Assembly: GCA_016935665.1 (NCBI GenBank)
Contig: JAFGQN010000062.1
Coordinates: forward strand, 1 to 33,174
From: Deltaproteobacteria bacterium
Lineage (GTDB): Bacteria; Myxococcota_A; Polyangia; JAAYKL01
Length of the DNA: 33,174 nt
Direction: 5' to 3'
The position numbers and the translations under genes were made by a program. Below, piece after piece: positions 15,162 to 24,167 of the stretch. Under the pieces are notes generated by a model. The model saw only the letters and a program-made list of their open reading frames with translations. It did not search any database and was not told the origin of the DNA. Each line of letters begins with the position of its first letter. The stretch's first letter is position 1.

Positions 15162-15689
15162 ATGTTGCGGTTGATTTGGGTCACCATCGGTTTTGCTGCC
15201 CTGGCTGCTTTGGTAAGTGCGTGCAGACAGGACGGTGAAAATCCATATGTGTTATGGACACCGTACTCCCATCCGAAAGGTGATTTCAGTTTTTATTATT
15301 TAACCCCGTTGTTTGTTCGGGGCGCCGATTTTAAGGATGAGCATCCCATTCTGGTGGTAGATCGATTTTCCGATCCGGTGGAGGGGGAGTTGGATGCCCG
15401 GATACATGTGGAAGCGTGGAGCGACAAAGAGCATAGTGCCCAGACAGCGTTTGACGATAGAAAAAAATATTGGGAGGCTAAGGGATACAGACTTGAACAG
15501 CAATTGACGTATTTAAATTATTTTGGGGAAGAGGGAATTATGTTTGTGATGGAACGCGGCGACCAATGGTTGAAAGAATTGTTTTTTTCGTACAAAGACG
15601 GTTGCGTGGCAATATCTGCCTGGACAAATGAACGCGGCTCCAGAGAAGATATTGAGTTCCTGCTCAAAGGGTTTCGTCCTGGGGAGTGA
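15162..15689 (+). CDS. Hypothetical lipoprotein
   Basis: A 175-aa protein with a lipoprotein signal: hydrophobic core IGFAALAAL and lipobox LVSAC with Cys21 as the acylated residue. The mature part is soluble, acidic and aromatic-rich (FSFYYLTPLF, LTYLNYFGEEGIMFVMERG), ending in a helix DIEFLLKGFRPG. No known motif recognised. ATG 15162 begins 3 bases after the cytidine deaminase stop, so it is likely translated from the same message. The association with nucleoside salvage may be only transcriptional. Confidence 0.78.
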   Translation: MLRLIWVTIGFAALAALVSACRQDGENPYVLWTPYSHPKGDFSFYYLTPLFVRGADFKDEHPILVVDRFSDPVEGELDARIHVEAWSDKEHSAQTAFDDRKKYWEAKGYRLEQQLTYLNYFGEEGIMFVMERGDQWLKELFFSYKDGCVAISAWTNERGSREDIEFLLKGFRPGE

Positions 15690-15695
15690 TACACA

Positions 15696-16718
15696 GTGAC
15701 TCGCAGATGTGAACGCAGGGCAAATGTGTTGTTTTTTTTCGTGTTTTCGTGGTTCACGCTGGTGGCCATGGGTGCAATGGCTAATGACAGACGCTGTCCC
15801 GTGTGTCACGAAGTGTTTGACGAAAAAGTGGATGTTTGTCCCAACGACGGTACCGATTTAAAGCTGGTGGGGGAATCGGTAGAGCTGAGCGACGACGGCA
15901 CTCTGTCTGAACAGCCCCCCGGGAGTCCGGAGGAGCCGGCAGCTCCGAACGATGTGACGCCCCCGGAAGAAGCAGTCGATGGCGAACACAAATACATCCG
16001 CCAGGACAAAGGGGGGCGTCGTCGTCGGGTACAACCTGCGGACGGGGACTTTGGCGGTGATGAACGCATTGATCGCCTGCGTCGTCTTCAGGATGAACGC
16101 GCAGGCGTGCTTGCCCCCAAAAAGCGCGATACGGAATCAGGTTTTTCAGAGGAAGAGAATGCCCGACTGCGAAAACAGTACAAAGAAATACGTGATGAAC
16201 TCGCTTCGAAGCGGTCGATTAAGCGCGAAAAAAACAGCCCTCCCCATCGGCAGCCATTAAAGACGTATAATGTCTGGGAACAGGCGGCCCCCGTGATGTC
16301 AATTGGCTTGCGACTAAGCTGGATGGGGGAAGCCAGAGAGCCAGGTCCTTTAACGGGCGCTGAAATAGACTTAAATGTGTTGCGAACCAATATAAGAGTT
16401 GGGTTGTCCAGTTTTATTGGAATCCGAAGCGTGTCCAGGAACGAGTTGATATTTCTTGAAAGTATCTCCATTGGCATTCAGCGCCCATGGCGATACGCAC
16501 CTTATATCGTGGGTAGATTCGGAATTGGTGCGATAGTGAGTGAGCGGTTTGGAGAGACAGACACCAACCTGATACGGGGAACCGGATTCGACACAGGCGT
16601 CGATTGTCACCTCAATGATGCGTTAACTGTAACCCCATCTGTCGGATATGTTCGTTATGTGGTTTCGAGTGCAGCGGCCTGGGACAGCGTTGCATTGAAA
16701 CTTTCAATCGGATTCTGA
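15696..16718 (+). CDS. Exported zinc-ribbon protein with beta-barrel-like C-terminus
   Basis: A 340-aa protein. The N-terminus has a hydrophobic signal (LFFFVFSWFTLVAMGAMA), directly followed by a zinc-ribbon pattern CPVCHEVFDEKVDVCPNDG (Cys pairs about residues 34-48). Residues 60-205 are acidic then basic and mostly helical (DERIDRLRRLQDERAG, ENARLRKQYKEIRDELASKR). Residues 210-340 look like outer-membrane beta-barrel strands (APYIVGRFGIGAIVSERFG, TVTPSVGYVRYV, SVALKLSIGF) and the chain ends in Phe, the usual sign for BAM recognition. Start GTG 15696 has GGGGAG 9 bases upstream and lies 6 bases after the lipoprotein gene. The family is unknown to me; a zinc ribbon outside the cytoplasm is unusual. 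Confidence 0.75.
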   Translation: MTRRCERRANVLFFFVFSWFTLVAMGAMANDRRCPVCHEVFDEKVDVCPNDGTDLKLVGESVELSDDGTLSEQPPGSPEEPAAPNDVTPPEEAVDGEHKYIRQDKGGRRRRVQPADGDFGGDERIDRLRRLQDERAGVLAPKKRDTESGFSEEENARLRKQYKEIRDELASKRSIKREKNSPPHRQPLKTYNVWEQAAPVMSIGLRLSWMGEAREPGPLTGAEIDLNVLRTNIRVGLSSFIGIRSVSRNELIFLESISIGIQRPWRYAPYIVGRFGIGAIVSERFGETDTNLIRGTGFDTGVDCHLNDALTVTPSVGYVRYVVSSAAAWDSVALKLSIGF

Positions 16719-16753
16719 AGTTGCATTGCCGATTTATTTTTTTAAAGTTCTTC

Positions 16754-16781
16754 TTGACCAGAAAATTTCAGTCACTATATT
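16754..16781 (+). promoter_or_regulatory. Sigma-70 promoter upstream of dnaG-rpoD
   Basis: TTGACC (16754-16759), 16-bp gap, TATATT (16776-16781). A second, perfect TATAAT occurs at 16825-16830 without a good -35, closer to the gene. The region 16735-16830 is very AT-rich, as expected for a strong start region. Confidence 0.55.
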
Positions 16782-16922
16782 TTTCATTTTTTTGGGCTGG
16801 TAATATATATATTAAATTACAAATTATAATACAGGGTGTGACGGCTACTCGTACAAGCGGTAACAAATGATTGAAGGTAGCAGTTTGTCATCAAAATTTT
16901 CAACATGTAGTGAGGATTTGCT

Positions 16923-18728
16923 TTGATCCCTGATGAAAAGATTGCTGAAATCAGGGAACGGGCGGATCTGGTAGAGGTCGTTGGAGAGTACGTTTCTTTG
17001 AAACGTGCGGGAACGAACTTCAAGGGCGTTTGTCCTTTTCATGCTGACAGTGATCCCTCCTTTAATGTCAATCCATCCCGTCATTTTTTTCACTGTTTTG
17101 GCTGTAGTGCGTCAGGGGATATTTTCAGTTTTGTCCAGCGGATAGAGGGAATCGAATTCATGGAGGCCGCGAGACGACTTGCAGGTAAATATGGAATTCA
17201 ACTTCCCGAACGCCCCATGTCGAAGGAAGCAAAGACGCAACAGGAACGCCAGCGCGAAGAGAAGGCGCGTCGATTGTATATACTCGAAACCGCGACATCT
17301 TTTTTTGAGAAACATCTTTGGTCTCCCACGGGAAAGCCGGCCAGAGATGTTTTGCAGCAGCGGGGGATTGATGACGAGACGGCACGTCTCTTTCGCATGG
17401 GCTTTGCTCCGGACGGCTGGCAGGAATTGCTCGATCATCTGCACCGCGCACGAATTTCGCCTCGTGAGGTGGAATCGGTTGGTCTGGCATTGCCTCGTAA
17501 AAGCGGGGACGGCTATTACGATCGGTTTCGAAATCGGCTTGTATTTACCATCACGGATTCGCAGGGACATCCCATCGCATTCTCAGCGCGGGCATTGCCT
17601 GGGGATGATACCGGCGCCAAATATATCAACTCTCCGGAAACGCGGGAGTACACAAAGGGGAAAGTGCTGTTTGGTCTCCACCAGGCCCGGGTGGCGTTGA
17701 GCAAGCAGCGACAGGCGATTCTGGTGGAGGGTAACTTCGATGTGCTTTCCATGTACGCCGCCGGGTTTCAACATGTGCTGGCGCCCCTGGGCACCGCTTT
17801 CACAGACGATCAGGCGACAGTCCTGAGGCGGCGCGTCGACCGTGTGACTATTATGTTTGACGGGGATCGTGCGGGCATGGCCGCAGCGGTTCGCGCGTTT
17901 CCCATTTTGGCAAAAGTGGGCCTTGCCGGATACATGGCGCCTTTGCCGACCGGCGAAGATCCCGATTCTCTGCTTCGGGAAAAAGGGCCCAAAGCCATTG
18001 AGGTGGTACTTGAGAGGGCCTGTGGGCTTCTTGATGAAATAATTAAAATGACAGCAGCCGCGAGCGATGGCTCTACCCAGGACATCTCCAGAAGGGTCAC
18101 AAAATTGCGACCGTTGATTAATTCTGTTAGAGACGCGATGGAGCGGGATTTGTACAGACAAAAGGTGGCTGCCGCATTTTCTGTAGAACCGGGAATTGTG
18201 TTTCGATATTTGCGGGATGAGAAGATGAATTCGGTATCGGAGGCGCCCAAAGTGTCCTTTCCGATACCCGGGCATAGTGATGAACGGGAATTAATTGGTC
18301 TGTTGCTGGATTTGCCGGAACTATGTGATGAGGCAGTGCAAATTGGCGCTGTATCACTTATTCGGACGCCGCGATTGCGGGAAATCGCAGAGCAATTGGT
18401 TTTTAACAGTCACCATCACTCGTCCGCAGCATCCGCACTGATGCAAAACGCCGAGCAGGATCCGGTGGCCAACTGGCTGGCAAAACGAGGAATGGAAAAA
18501 TTATATGAAAATGCGGAAGCAGGAAAAGAGGCGCTGCATGAAGTAAAAGCGATTATGGAGAAACGGAGCATTGAGACCCGTATAGCGGAAATTAAAAAGC
18601 AGATACAGCTGGCTCATGCCTCCGGCGATGACATGATGGTTTTTTCACTACAGCGTCGCCGAACAGAACTCGAGCGGGAAATGCACGGGGCTGGAAGCGC
18701 TTTTGACAACAACACAGTCAGGCATTAA
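16923..18728 (+). CDS. dnaG: DNA primase DnaG
   Basis: A 601-aa primase that makes the RNA primers of replication. The N-terminal CHC2 zinc-binding domain has Cys37, His40, Cys58 and Cys61 (CPFH ... CFGCSASGD). The catalytic part contains a TOPRIM domain with [11 protein letters not shown] (Glu269) and MFDGDRAG (Asp313, Asp315). A C-terminal helical region follows, where DnaB helicase binds in other DnaGs. The start is TTG at 16923: GAGG lies 7 bases upstream and the sequence [12 protein letters not shown] is where DnaG proteins normally begin. rpoD follows after 20 bases, the partial macromolecular synthesis operon (no rpsU is seen upstream). Confidence 0.96.
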   Translation: MIPDEKIAEIRERADLVEVVGEYVSLKRAGTNFKGVCPFHADSDPSFNVNPSRHFFHCFGCSASGDIFSFVQRIEGIEFMEAARRLAGKYGIQLPERPMSKEAKTQQERQREEKARRLYILETATSFFEKHLWSPTGKPARDVLQQRGIDDETARLFRMGFAPDGWQELLDHLHRARISPREVESVGLALPRKSGDGYYDRFRNRLVFTITDSQGHPIAFSARALPGDDTGAKYINSPETREYTKGKVLFGLHQARVALSKQRQAILVEGNFDVLSMYAAGFQHVLAPLGTAFTDDQATVLRRRVDRVTIMFDGDRAGMAAAVRAFPILAKVGLAGYMAPLPTGEDPDSLLREKGPKAIEVVLERACGLLDEIIKMTAAASDGSTQDISRRVTKLRPLINSVRDAMERDLYRQKVAAAFSVEPGIVFRYLRDEKMNSVSEAPKVSFPIPGHSDERELIGLLLDLPELCDEAVQIGAVSLIRTPRLREIAEQLVFNSHHHSSAASALMQNAEQDPVANWLAKRGMEKLYENAEAGKEALHEVKAIMEKRSIETRIAEIKKQIQLAHASGDDMMVFSLQRRRTELEREMHGAGSAFDNNTVRH

Positions 18729-18748
18729 TTTTACATGAGGATGTCCTT

Positions 18749-20590
18749 ATGAAAAAAGAAAAACAAAAAAAGACAATGCAGCAACTTATTGAGCTTGGAA
18801 AATCAAAGGGTTTTCTGACATACGATGAGGTGAACGGGTTTCTTCCCGATGCCACCGTATCTTCAAGCGAGATAGACGAGTTGCTGGATGTGCTGAACGG
18901 CGAAAACATCGAGGTGGTTGACCGTAAGGAGAATTTTGGATCTTACGGCACCGCGTCGGAACACCGTGCAAATCTGGATCGGATGAACATGGACGATGGT
19001 GAGTCGGATATGGGGCAGATGTCCAAAACCGGCGACCCCGTTCGAATGTATCTTCGGAAAATGGGTTCGGTGTGTCTGCTGACCCGTGAAGGCGAAGTTG
19101 AAATTGCAAAGCGTGTGGAGCAGGGGGACCGGCAGGTACTCGATGTGATTCTGTCGTCCAACATTCTAATTAAGGATATGTTGACACAGGAGGAAGTTCC
19201 CACCGACGAGCAGTTTGACGAATCCGATTCGGACGAAGACGACGACGATGATGACGACGACGACATGGACGCGGAAGAGGATAATGCGTCTTCCATGGAT
19301 GAGTTCGATGGTGAGATGGGCGATATGGCAGACGGTGAGGGTGGTGGTGTGAACGCCAATCAGCGGTTTCTGGATACGGTTGATGAAATTAAAGAGCTTC
19401 AGAAATCCGTGCAACAGTGCTCGGACGCCATGCGTGGCAATAAAAAGCTTTCTGAGAAAAAGCGAGACGAACTGAAGACAGAGATTTTACGTTCCCGTTT
19501 AAAAATCAAAAATCTGGTGATTCGTTTAAATCAGAACAAAGATCAGATTCAGCGGGTTGTTGCCAAGTTAAAAGAGTGTGTGGGGCGAGTCGAAATGGCG
19601 GAAGCGGATGTAATGTCCTGCGAAAAAGCGGTTGGCATGTCTGCGAGGGACATTCGGCGAACCGTTCGTGAGATGAAGCTTGGAAAAAGTGCGGAGCAGC
19701 ACATCTGCAATACGCTGGGACTGAAACCCGAAGAGCTCGAGGACATGGAGGAGCGTATTCGCGAAGCGCAGCGTATCATTCGTTCTGTGGAGGAAGAGGT
19801 GAATCTGGACGTGGAGGAGCTGCGTGAGATTTATCGTCGAATTCACGAGGGTGAGCGTCGCGGTGAGCGGGCCAAGGCGGATTTGGTGGAAGCGAACCTG
19901 CGTTTGGTTGTTTCCATTGCAAAAAAATACACCAATCGTGGATTGCAGTTTCTTGATTTGATTCAGGAAGGCAATATCGGCCTGATGAAAGCGGTGGATA
20001 AGTTTGAGTATCGCCGTGGATACAAATTTTCCACCTATGCCACCTGGTGGATTCGGCAGGCAATTACCCGCGCCATTGCTGACCAGGCCAGAACCATTCG
20101 AATTCCGGTCCATATGATAGAGACCATCAATAAGTTAATTCGCACCAGTCGGTTTCTGGTCCAGGAGATGGGTCGGGAACCGTCGCCCGAAGAAATTGCG
20201 GAGCGTATGGAGTTGCCTCTCGATAAAGTCCGCAAGGTGTTGAAGATTGCCAAGGAGCCGATTAGTCTTGAAACACCTATCGGTGAAGAAGAAGACAGTC
20301 ATCTTGGCGATTTTATTGAGGACAAGGGCGTGGTATCACCCTCTGATGCGGTTGTGGGATTGAATTTGAGCGAGCAGACCCGGCGTGTTTTGAAAACATT
20401 GACGCCAAGGGAAGAAAAAGTCCTTCGAATGCGGTTTGGTATTGGTGAAAAATCCGATCATACACTCGAAGAGGTAGGGCAGGATTTCGCGGTCACCCGC
20501 GAGCGTATACGTCAAATTGAAGCCAAAGCCCTTAGGAAGCTAAGACATTCGTCCCGATCAAAACATCTGAAAAGTTTTATTGAACATTAG
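18749..20590 (+). CDS. rpoD: Primary sigma factor RpoD (sigma-70)
   Basis: A 613-aa primary sigma factor. Region 1.1 is present (residues 1-60), region 1.2 begins around [13 protein letters not shown], regions 2.1-2.4 contain [22 protein letters not shown] and [17 protein letters not shown], region 3 contains [12 protein letters not shown], and region 4 ends with a helix-turn-helix ([21 protein letters not shown]). Between regions 1.2 and 2 there is a non-conserved insert of about 250 residues with a run of more than 20 Asp/Glu (about residues 155-180, DNA 19210-19290), followed by helical, charged segments. ATG 18749 has GAGG 8 bases upstream. It is cotranscribed with dnaG. Confidence 0.97.
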   Translation: MKKEKQKKTMQQLIELGKSKGFLTYDEVNGFLPDATVSSSEIDELLDVLNGENIEVVDRKENFGSYGTASEHRANLDRMNMDDGESDMGQMSKTGDPVRMYLRKMGSVCLLTREGEVEIAKRVEQGDRQVLDVILSSNILIKDMLTQEEVPTDEQFDESDSDEDDDDDDDDDMDAEEDNASSMDEFDGEMGDMADGEGGGVNANQRFLDTVDEIKELQKSVQQCSDAMRGNKKLSEKKRDELKTEILRSRLKIKNLVIRLNQNKDQIQRVVAKLKECVGRVEMAEADVMSCEKAVGMSARDIRRTVREMKLGKSAEQHICNTLGLKPEELEDMEERIREAQRIIRSVEEEVNLDVEELREIYRRIHEGERRGERAKADLVEANLRLVVSIAKKYTNRGLQFLDLIQEGNIGLMKAVDKFEYRRGYKFSTYATWWIRQAITRAIADQARTIRIPVHMIETINKLIRTSRFLVQEMGREPSPEEIAERMELPLDKVRKVLKIAKEPISLETPIGEEEDSHLGDFIEDKGVVSPSDAVVGLNLSEQTRRVLKTLTPREEKVLRMRFGIGEKSDHTLEEVGQDFAVTRERIRQIEAKALRKLRHSSRSKHLKSFIEH

Positions 20591-20648
20591 CGGGATTTGA
20601 TTATAACCACTCTCGGATATTGCAACCCCTTTATAAGGACCAGTAATT

Positions 20649-22064
20649 ATGAGTCTATCCCACGACGAGCACGATCACTTTAGAGACGAGTGCGGTGTTT
20701 TCGCCATCGCGAATCACCCCGAAGCAGCCAACCTGACATATCTGGGATTACACGGACTTCAGCATCGGGGACAGGAAAGTGCCGGAATTGTCACTACCGA
20801 TGGGGAGCAACTGTACGCGTATCGACGTCTTGGCCTGGTATCGGAAATATTTACCCCCAAAAACCTGGAAAAACTCCCGGGGCGCATGGCTATTGGACAT
20901 GTTCGTTACTCCACATCCGGCGAGAGTAATCTATCCAATGCTCAGCCGTTGGCTGTCCATTGCGGCAAAGGTTCCATCGCAATCGCCCATAATGGTAATT
21001 TAACAAATGCATTGCATCTGCGAGAGGAACTTGAGAATCAGGGCGCCATTTTTCAGACAACGACAGATACCGAAGTGCTTGTGCATCAGGTTGCGCGCTC
21101 CGGACGAAGCATGCGCGATGCAATCTGCGACGCGTTGTATCGGGCCAAAGGCGCGTATTCGATTGTCTTCCTGAACAAGAATAAAATGATTTGTGTTCGG
21201 GATCCCCATGGTATCCGTCCTCTTTGTATTGGGAAAGTCAATGACGGTTGGGTAGTGGCCAGTGAATCCGTTGCGTTTGAGCTGATTGGCGCGGATTTGG
21301 TTCGAGATGTGGAACCGGGAGAGATGATTATTTTTACTCCCGATGGTAAAATGGAGTCCATAAAGCCGTTCCCTGCAGCCAACCGGCGGGGATGTCTGTT
21401 TGAATATGTTTATTTCGCGCGCCCGGACAGTATCATTGATGAAGTATCTGTCTATTTTTCCCGCAAAAGGATGGGGGAAATTCTGGCGGAGGAGTCTCCT
21501 GTGGAAGCCGATATTGTGATTCCCGTTCCAGACTCGGGCATGGCTGCAGCGCTGGGATACTCGCATCGTTCAGGAATTCCTTTCGAGCAGGGTCTGATTC
21601 GGTCTCACTATGTGGGGCGAACTTTTATCGAACCCAAACAATCCATCCGAAACTTCGGCGTGAAATTGAAGTTGAATCCTTCCAGACTGGTGTTGAAAGG
21701 AAAACGTGTCGTTGTAATTGACGATTCCCTCGTGCGCGGCACCACCTCCAGGAAAATCATTGAAAATATTCGTAAATCTGGCGCCAAAGAAGTGCATTTT
21801 CGAGTCAGTTCCCCCCCTATTAGACATTCGTGCAAGTACGGTATTGATACCCCCACAGACGAAGAGTTGATTGCCAATGAAATGTCACTGGATGAAATCG
21901 CCAGCCATATTGGCGTGGACTCTCTGGCATATCTGAGCATTCCGGGCTTAAAAAAAGCCGTCATGGAAGAGGGCGGTTTTTGTACCGCCTGCTTTGATGG
22001 CGACTATCCCGTTGAGTACGACGATCAGGGGAAAAAGCTGCAGCTTCGATTTGAGGGACTGTAA
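20649..22064 (+). CDS. purF: Amidophosphoribosyltransferase (glutamine PRPP amidotransferase)
   Basis: A 471-aa enzyme for the first committed step of purine synthesis, PRPP plus glutamine to phosphoribosylamine. The glutaminase nucleophile is Cys15 in RDECGVFAI, behind a 14-residue propeptide that must be removed. The glutaminase domain shows LHGLQHRGQESAG and GHVRYSTSG; the phosphoribosyltransferase domain shows the PRPP loop VVVIDDSLVRGTTS (about residues 355-368). Cys249, Cys395, Cys445 and Cys448 (CTAC) match the four ligands of the [4Fe-4S] cluster in the Bacillus-type enzyme, so this is the oxygen-sensitive class. ATG 20649 has AAGGA 10 bases upstream. Confidence 0.97.
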   Translation: MSLSHDEHDHFRDECGVFAIANHPEAANLTYLGLHGLQHRGQESAGIVTTDGEQLYAYRRLGLVSEIFTPKNLEKLPGRMAIGHVRYSTSGESNLSNAQPLAVHCGKGSIAIAHNGNLTNALHLREELENQGAIFQTTTDTEVLVHQVARSGRSMRDAICDALYRAKGAYSIVFLNKNKMICVRDPHGIRPLCIGKVNDGWVVASESVAFELIGADLVRDVEPGEMIIFTPDGKMESIKPFPAANRRGCLFEYVYFARPDSIIDEVSVYFSRKRMGEILAEESPVEADIVIPVPDSGMAAALGYSHRSGIPFEQGLIRSHYVGRTFIEPKQSIRNFGVKLKLNPSRLVLKGKRVVVIDDSLVRGTTSRKIIENIRKSGAKEVHFRVSSPPIRHSCKYGIDTPTDEELIANEMSLDEIASHIGVDSLAYLSIPGLKKAVMEEGGFCTACFDGDYPVEYDDQGKKLQLRFEGL

Positions 22065-22141
22065 CCGGAAACGCTCACTCCCGTGCTGACGGACTTGCCT
22101 GGTCGCTGCACAATTTCACGATTAGCCGAACGAACCAGAAC

Positions 22142-22170
22142 TTGCACAAATTGATTGTAGATTGTATCAA
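22142..22170 (+). promoter_or_regulatory. Promoter candidate for the zf-TFIIB protein
   Basis: TTGCAC (22142-22147), 17-bp gap, TATCAA (22165-22170), about 35 bases upstream of the start at 22205. Confidence 0.4.
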
Positions 22171-22204
22171 TACCTTACACAGATTGTGGTGAATGAGGTA
22201 AGTT

Positions 22205-22585
22205 ATGGAACTGGATTGCCCACGTTGCAAAATTGGCAAGTTGGAAGAGTTGGAAGTTGACGGTATTCTGATTGACAGGTGTCGCGTGTGCGGTGGACTG
22301 TGGTTTGACTCAGGCGAATTAACCCAGGTGAGCGGCGACGATGAATCGGTTCGGGAGACTGAATCACAAATACCAGATGAACAGACTCATATGGATTGTC
22401 CCCGGTGCGAACAGACAACCATGAGAAAGCAGCGGCTATGCGATGCCGGGCAACAGGAACACGACATTTTCAGGTGTCCTTCCTGTCTTGGCAGCTGGAT
22501 TGATCGCGGGGTGCTGAGCGGCACCGAAGATAAAAACATTGCACAGAATACGCGGGCGTGTTTTTCAAAAATGCGTGTGAAATAG
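22205..22585 (+). CDS. Two-domain zinc-ribbon protein (zf-TFIIB type)
   Basis: A 126-aa protein made of two TFIIB-like zinc ribbons. The first spans residues 5-40 with CPRC and CRVC followed by GGLWFDSGEL, the second residues 64-105 with CPRC and CPSC followed by LGSWIDRGVL. The W-(F/I)-D-x-G-x-L ending is the signature of this family, which is common and uncharacterised in bacteria. ATG 22205 has GAGG 6 bases upstream. Its 3' end faces folC with only 9 bases between stop codons. Nucleic-acid or protein binding is plausible but unproven. Confidence 0.86.
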   Translation: MELDCPRCKIGKLEELEVDGILIDRCRVCGGLWFDSGELTQVSGDDESVRETESQIPDEQTHMDCPRCEQTTMRKQRLCDAGQQEHDIFRCPSCLGSWIDRGVLSGTEDKNIAQNTRACFSKMRVK

Positions 22586-22594
22586 AAATTGATA

Positions 22595-23893
22595 TCATGT
22601 TGGGGCTGGCCAGCTGGTACGCTGGCAAACCACTTCTTCTTTGGAGAACCACCTGCTTCGCACATCTCCACACAGGTAAAACGAACCACATATCAACACG
22701 GTACCCCCAATGGCCAGATTCAGCGCCAGGTCAACGGCTTCGTGGGGATTTGGACAAATGATCGGCTCTGGCGTCTCGTCGCTTAAAAACACAGCTGTTT
22801 GAGACGCGGGAAATGCCTTTTTACCGTATACATTCGGTTCGGTAACGATTATCTGGTCAAATTTGGCCGACAAAGGCGCGAGAGTTGCGGCATCGGCTTT
22901 GGTTCCCAGAATTCCAACGACAGCGATTCTCGGACCATTTTGCGACGATTCATCATCCAATACATGGTTGACTGCTGCGGTGAGTTTGTCCGCATTGTGT
23001 GCGCCATCCAGAAAAACCGTCGCTTTATCTGCGATCTTTTCAAATCGGCCTGGCAGCTTTACCGAATGAATGCCATCCATACTGATTTTGTCGGTTATAG
23101 GGATTTGGTGGCGTCGACCAAAAGCGTTTGCCGCTTTTTTCGCTAAATGAAAGTTGTGTTTCCTCGGTCCATCTGTATTTGGTATAATTTCGACGGGAGC
23201 ATTGAGCATCTCTGCTTCCCGCTTAATGACGTCCAGCGCAACACCGGTCGTACCGGTAACGACCTGGATGCCTTTGCGAATGATGCCTGCTTTATGCCAT
23301 GCAATATCTTCGATATTCGGGCCAAGGCTCACAGTATGGTCCAGCCCCACGTTGGTGATCACTGCCACCTCCGTATCGATAAATGAGGTCAGATCAAATC
23401 GGCCCCCACATCCGGCTTCAAATACCATAACATCTACCCTGTCTCGTCGAAACGCTTCCAATGCGATTGCCACGGATGCCATACCGTGGATGGATGCCGG
23501 AGTTTCCGGGTTGCGATACGGCAAAGCAAGCGGCATAATCCAATCAACCAGTTTTCCAAATTCTTTGCCTGAAATGTATTGGCCGTCTATCCATATCTTT
23601 TCGGTTGCAGATTGCAGGTAGGGTGAAATGTGCAATCCAACCTTCAGTCCCCAGGATTGTAAAATCCCTGCAATGGCGGCGCAGACAGAGCCCTTGCCCG
23701 AGGTTCCCGTCACATGAATTGCGGGGATGCTCTTTTGGGGATCTCCGCATGCTGCCAGAAATTGACGCATTGTCTCCATTCGGGAGTTTGGATTTTTCAC
23801 GTAGCCTTCCGGACGGGCCGACGAAATATCCATTCGAATCAATCCTTCATTTATTTTAAATTCAGCTTCTTTATATTGTAAAAAGTCATTCAT
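22595..23893 (-). CDS. folC: Folylpolyglutamate synthase / dihydrofolate synthase
   Basis: A 432-aa Mur-ligase-family enzyme that adds glutamate to dihydropteroate or folates. The P-loop VTGTSGKGSV (residues 61-70), HISPYLQSATEKI, FEAGCGGRFDLTSF, TNVGLDHTVSLG with the metal-binding region, and FLDGAHNADKL in the C-terminal ligase domain are all present. Length is normal. ATG 23893 is preferred; GTG 23908 is in frame upstream, but neither has a good ribosome binding site. A 77-codon frame ending at 23886 overlaps the start and could supply ribosomes. It is convergent with the zf-TFIIB gene. Confidence 0.93.
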   Translation of the reverse strand: MNDFLQYKEAEFKINEGLIRMDISSARPEGYVKNPNSRMETMRQFLAACGDPQKSIPAIHVTGTSGKGSVCAAIAGILQSWGLKVGLHISPYLQSATEKIWIDGQYISGKEFGKLVDWIMPLALPYRNPETPASIHGMASVAIALEAFRRDRVDVMVFEAGCGGRFDLTSFIDTEVAVITNVGLDHTVSLGPNIEDIAWHKAGIIRKGIQVVTGTTGVALDVIKREAEMLNAPVEIIPNTDGPRKHNFHLAKKAANAFGRRHQIPITDKISMDGIHSVKLPGRFEKIADKATVFLDGAHNADKLTAAVNHVLDDESSQNGPRIAVVGILGTKADAATLAPLSAKFDQIIVTEPNVYGKKAFPASQTAVFLSDETPEPIICPNPHEAVDLALNLAIGGTVLICGSFYLCGDVRSRWFSKEEVVCQRTSWPAPT

Positions 23894-24119
23894 CGTATTT
23901 TTTTTCACTGTTTTGTTGCATTACTCGCCACAGAGTATGCAGGACCTGGTAGATTGCGGAGTGGAGATACCAGAATCCACGATATCTGCCAATGCAATCA
24001 TGAAGTCCTCTTTGAAAATAATCTGAGCTTAGGGCAGCCAGGGAATGCTGTTGGTCGAGACTACCGTCTGGTAGAATATTGAATTTGACGCTGGCCCGTA
24101 TAATGTTGCTCCTGAGCAT
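23886..24119 (-). CDS. Possible small protein overlapping the folC start
   Basis: A 77-codon frame starting at ATG 24119 and ending at TGA 23886-23888, overlapping folC by 8 bases. The peptide is polar with amphipathic helices (LHDCIGRYRGFWYLHSAIYQVLHTLWRVMQQ) and lacks a signal. Because folC has no clear ribosome binding site, coupling through this frame would make sense. Against it, no Shine-Dalgarno precedes the ATG and I do not recognise the protein. Confidence 0.35.
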   Translation of the reverse strand: MLRSNIIRASVKFNILPDGSLDQQHSLAALSSDYFQRGLHDCIGRYRGFWYLHSAIYQVLHTLWRVMQQNSEKKYDE

Positions 24120-24167
24120 TGCTGAATTAACCTGCCTGAAAGGATGGCATAACAGAAAAAAGGTGAC

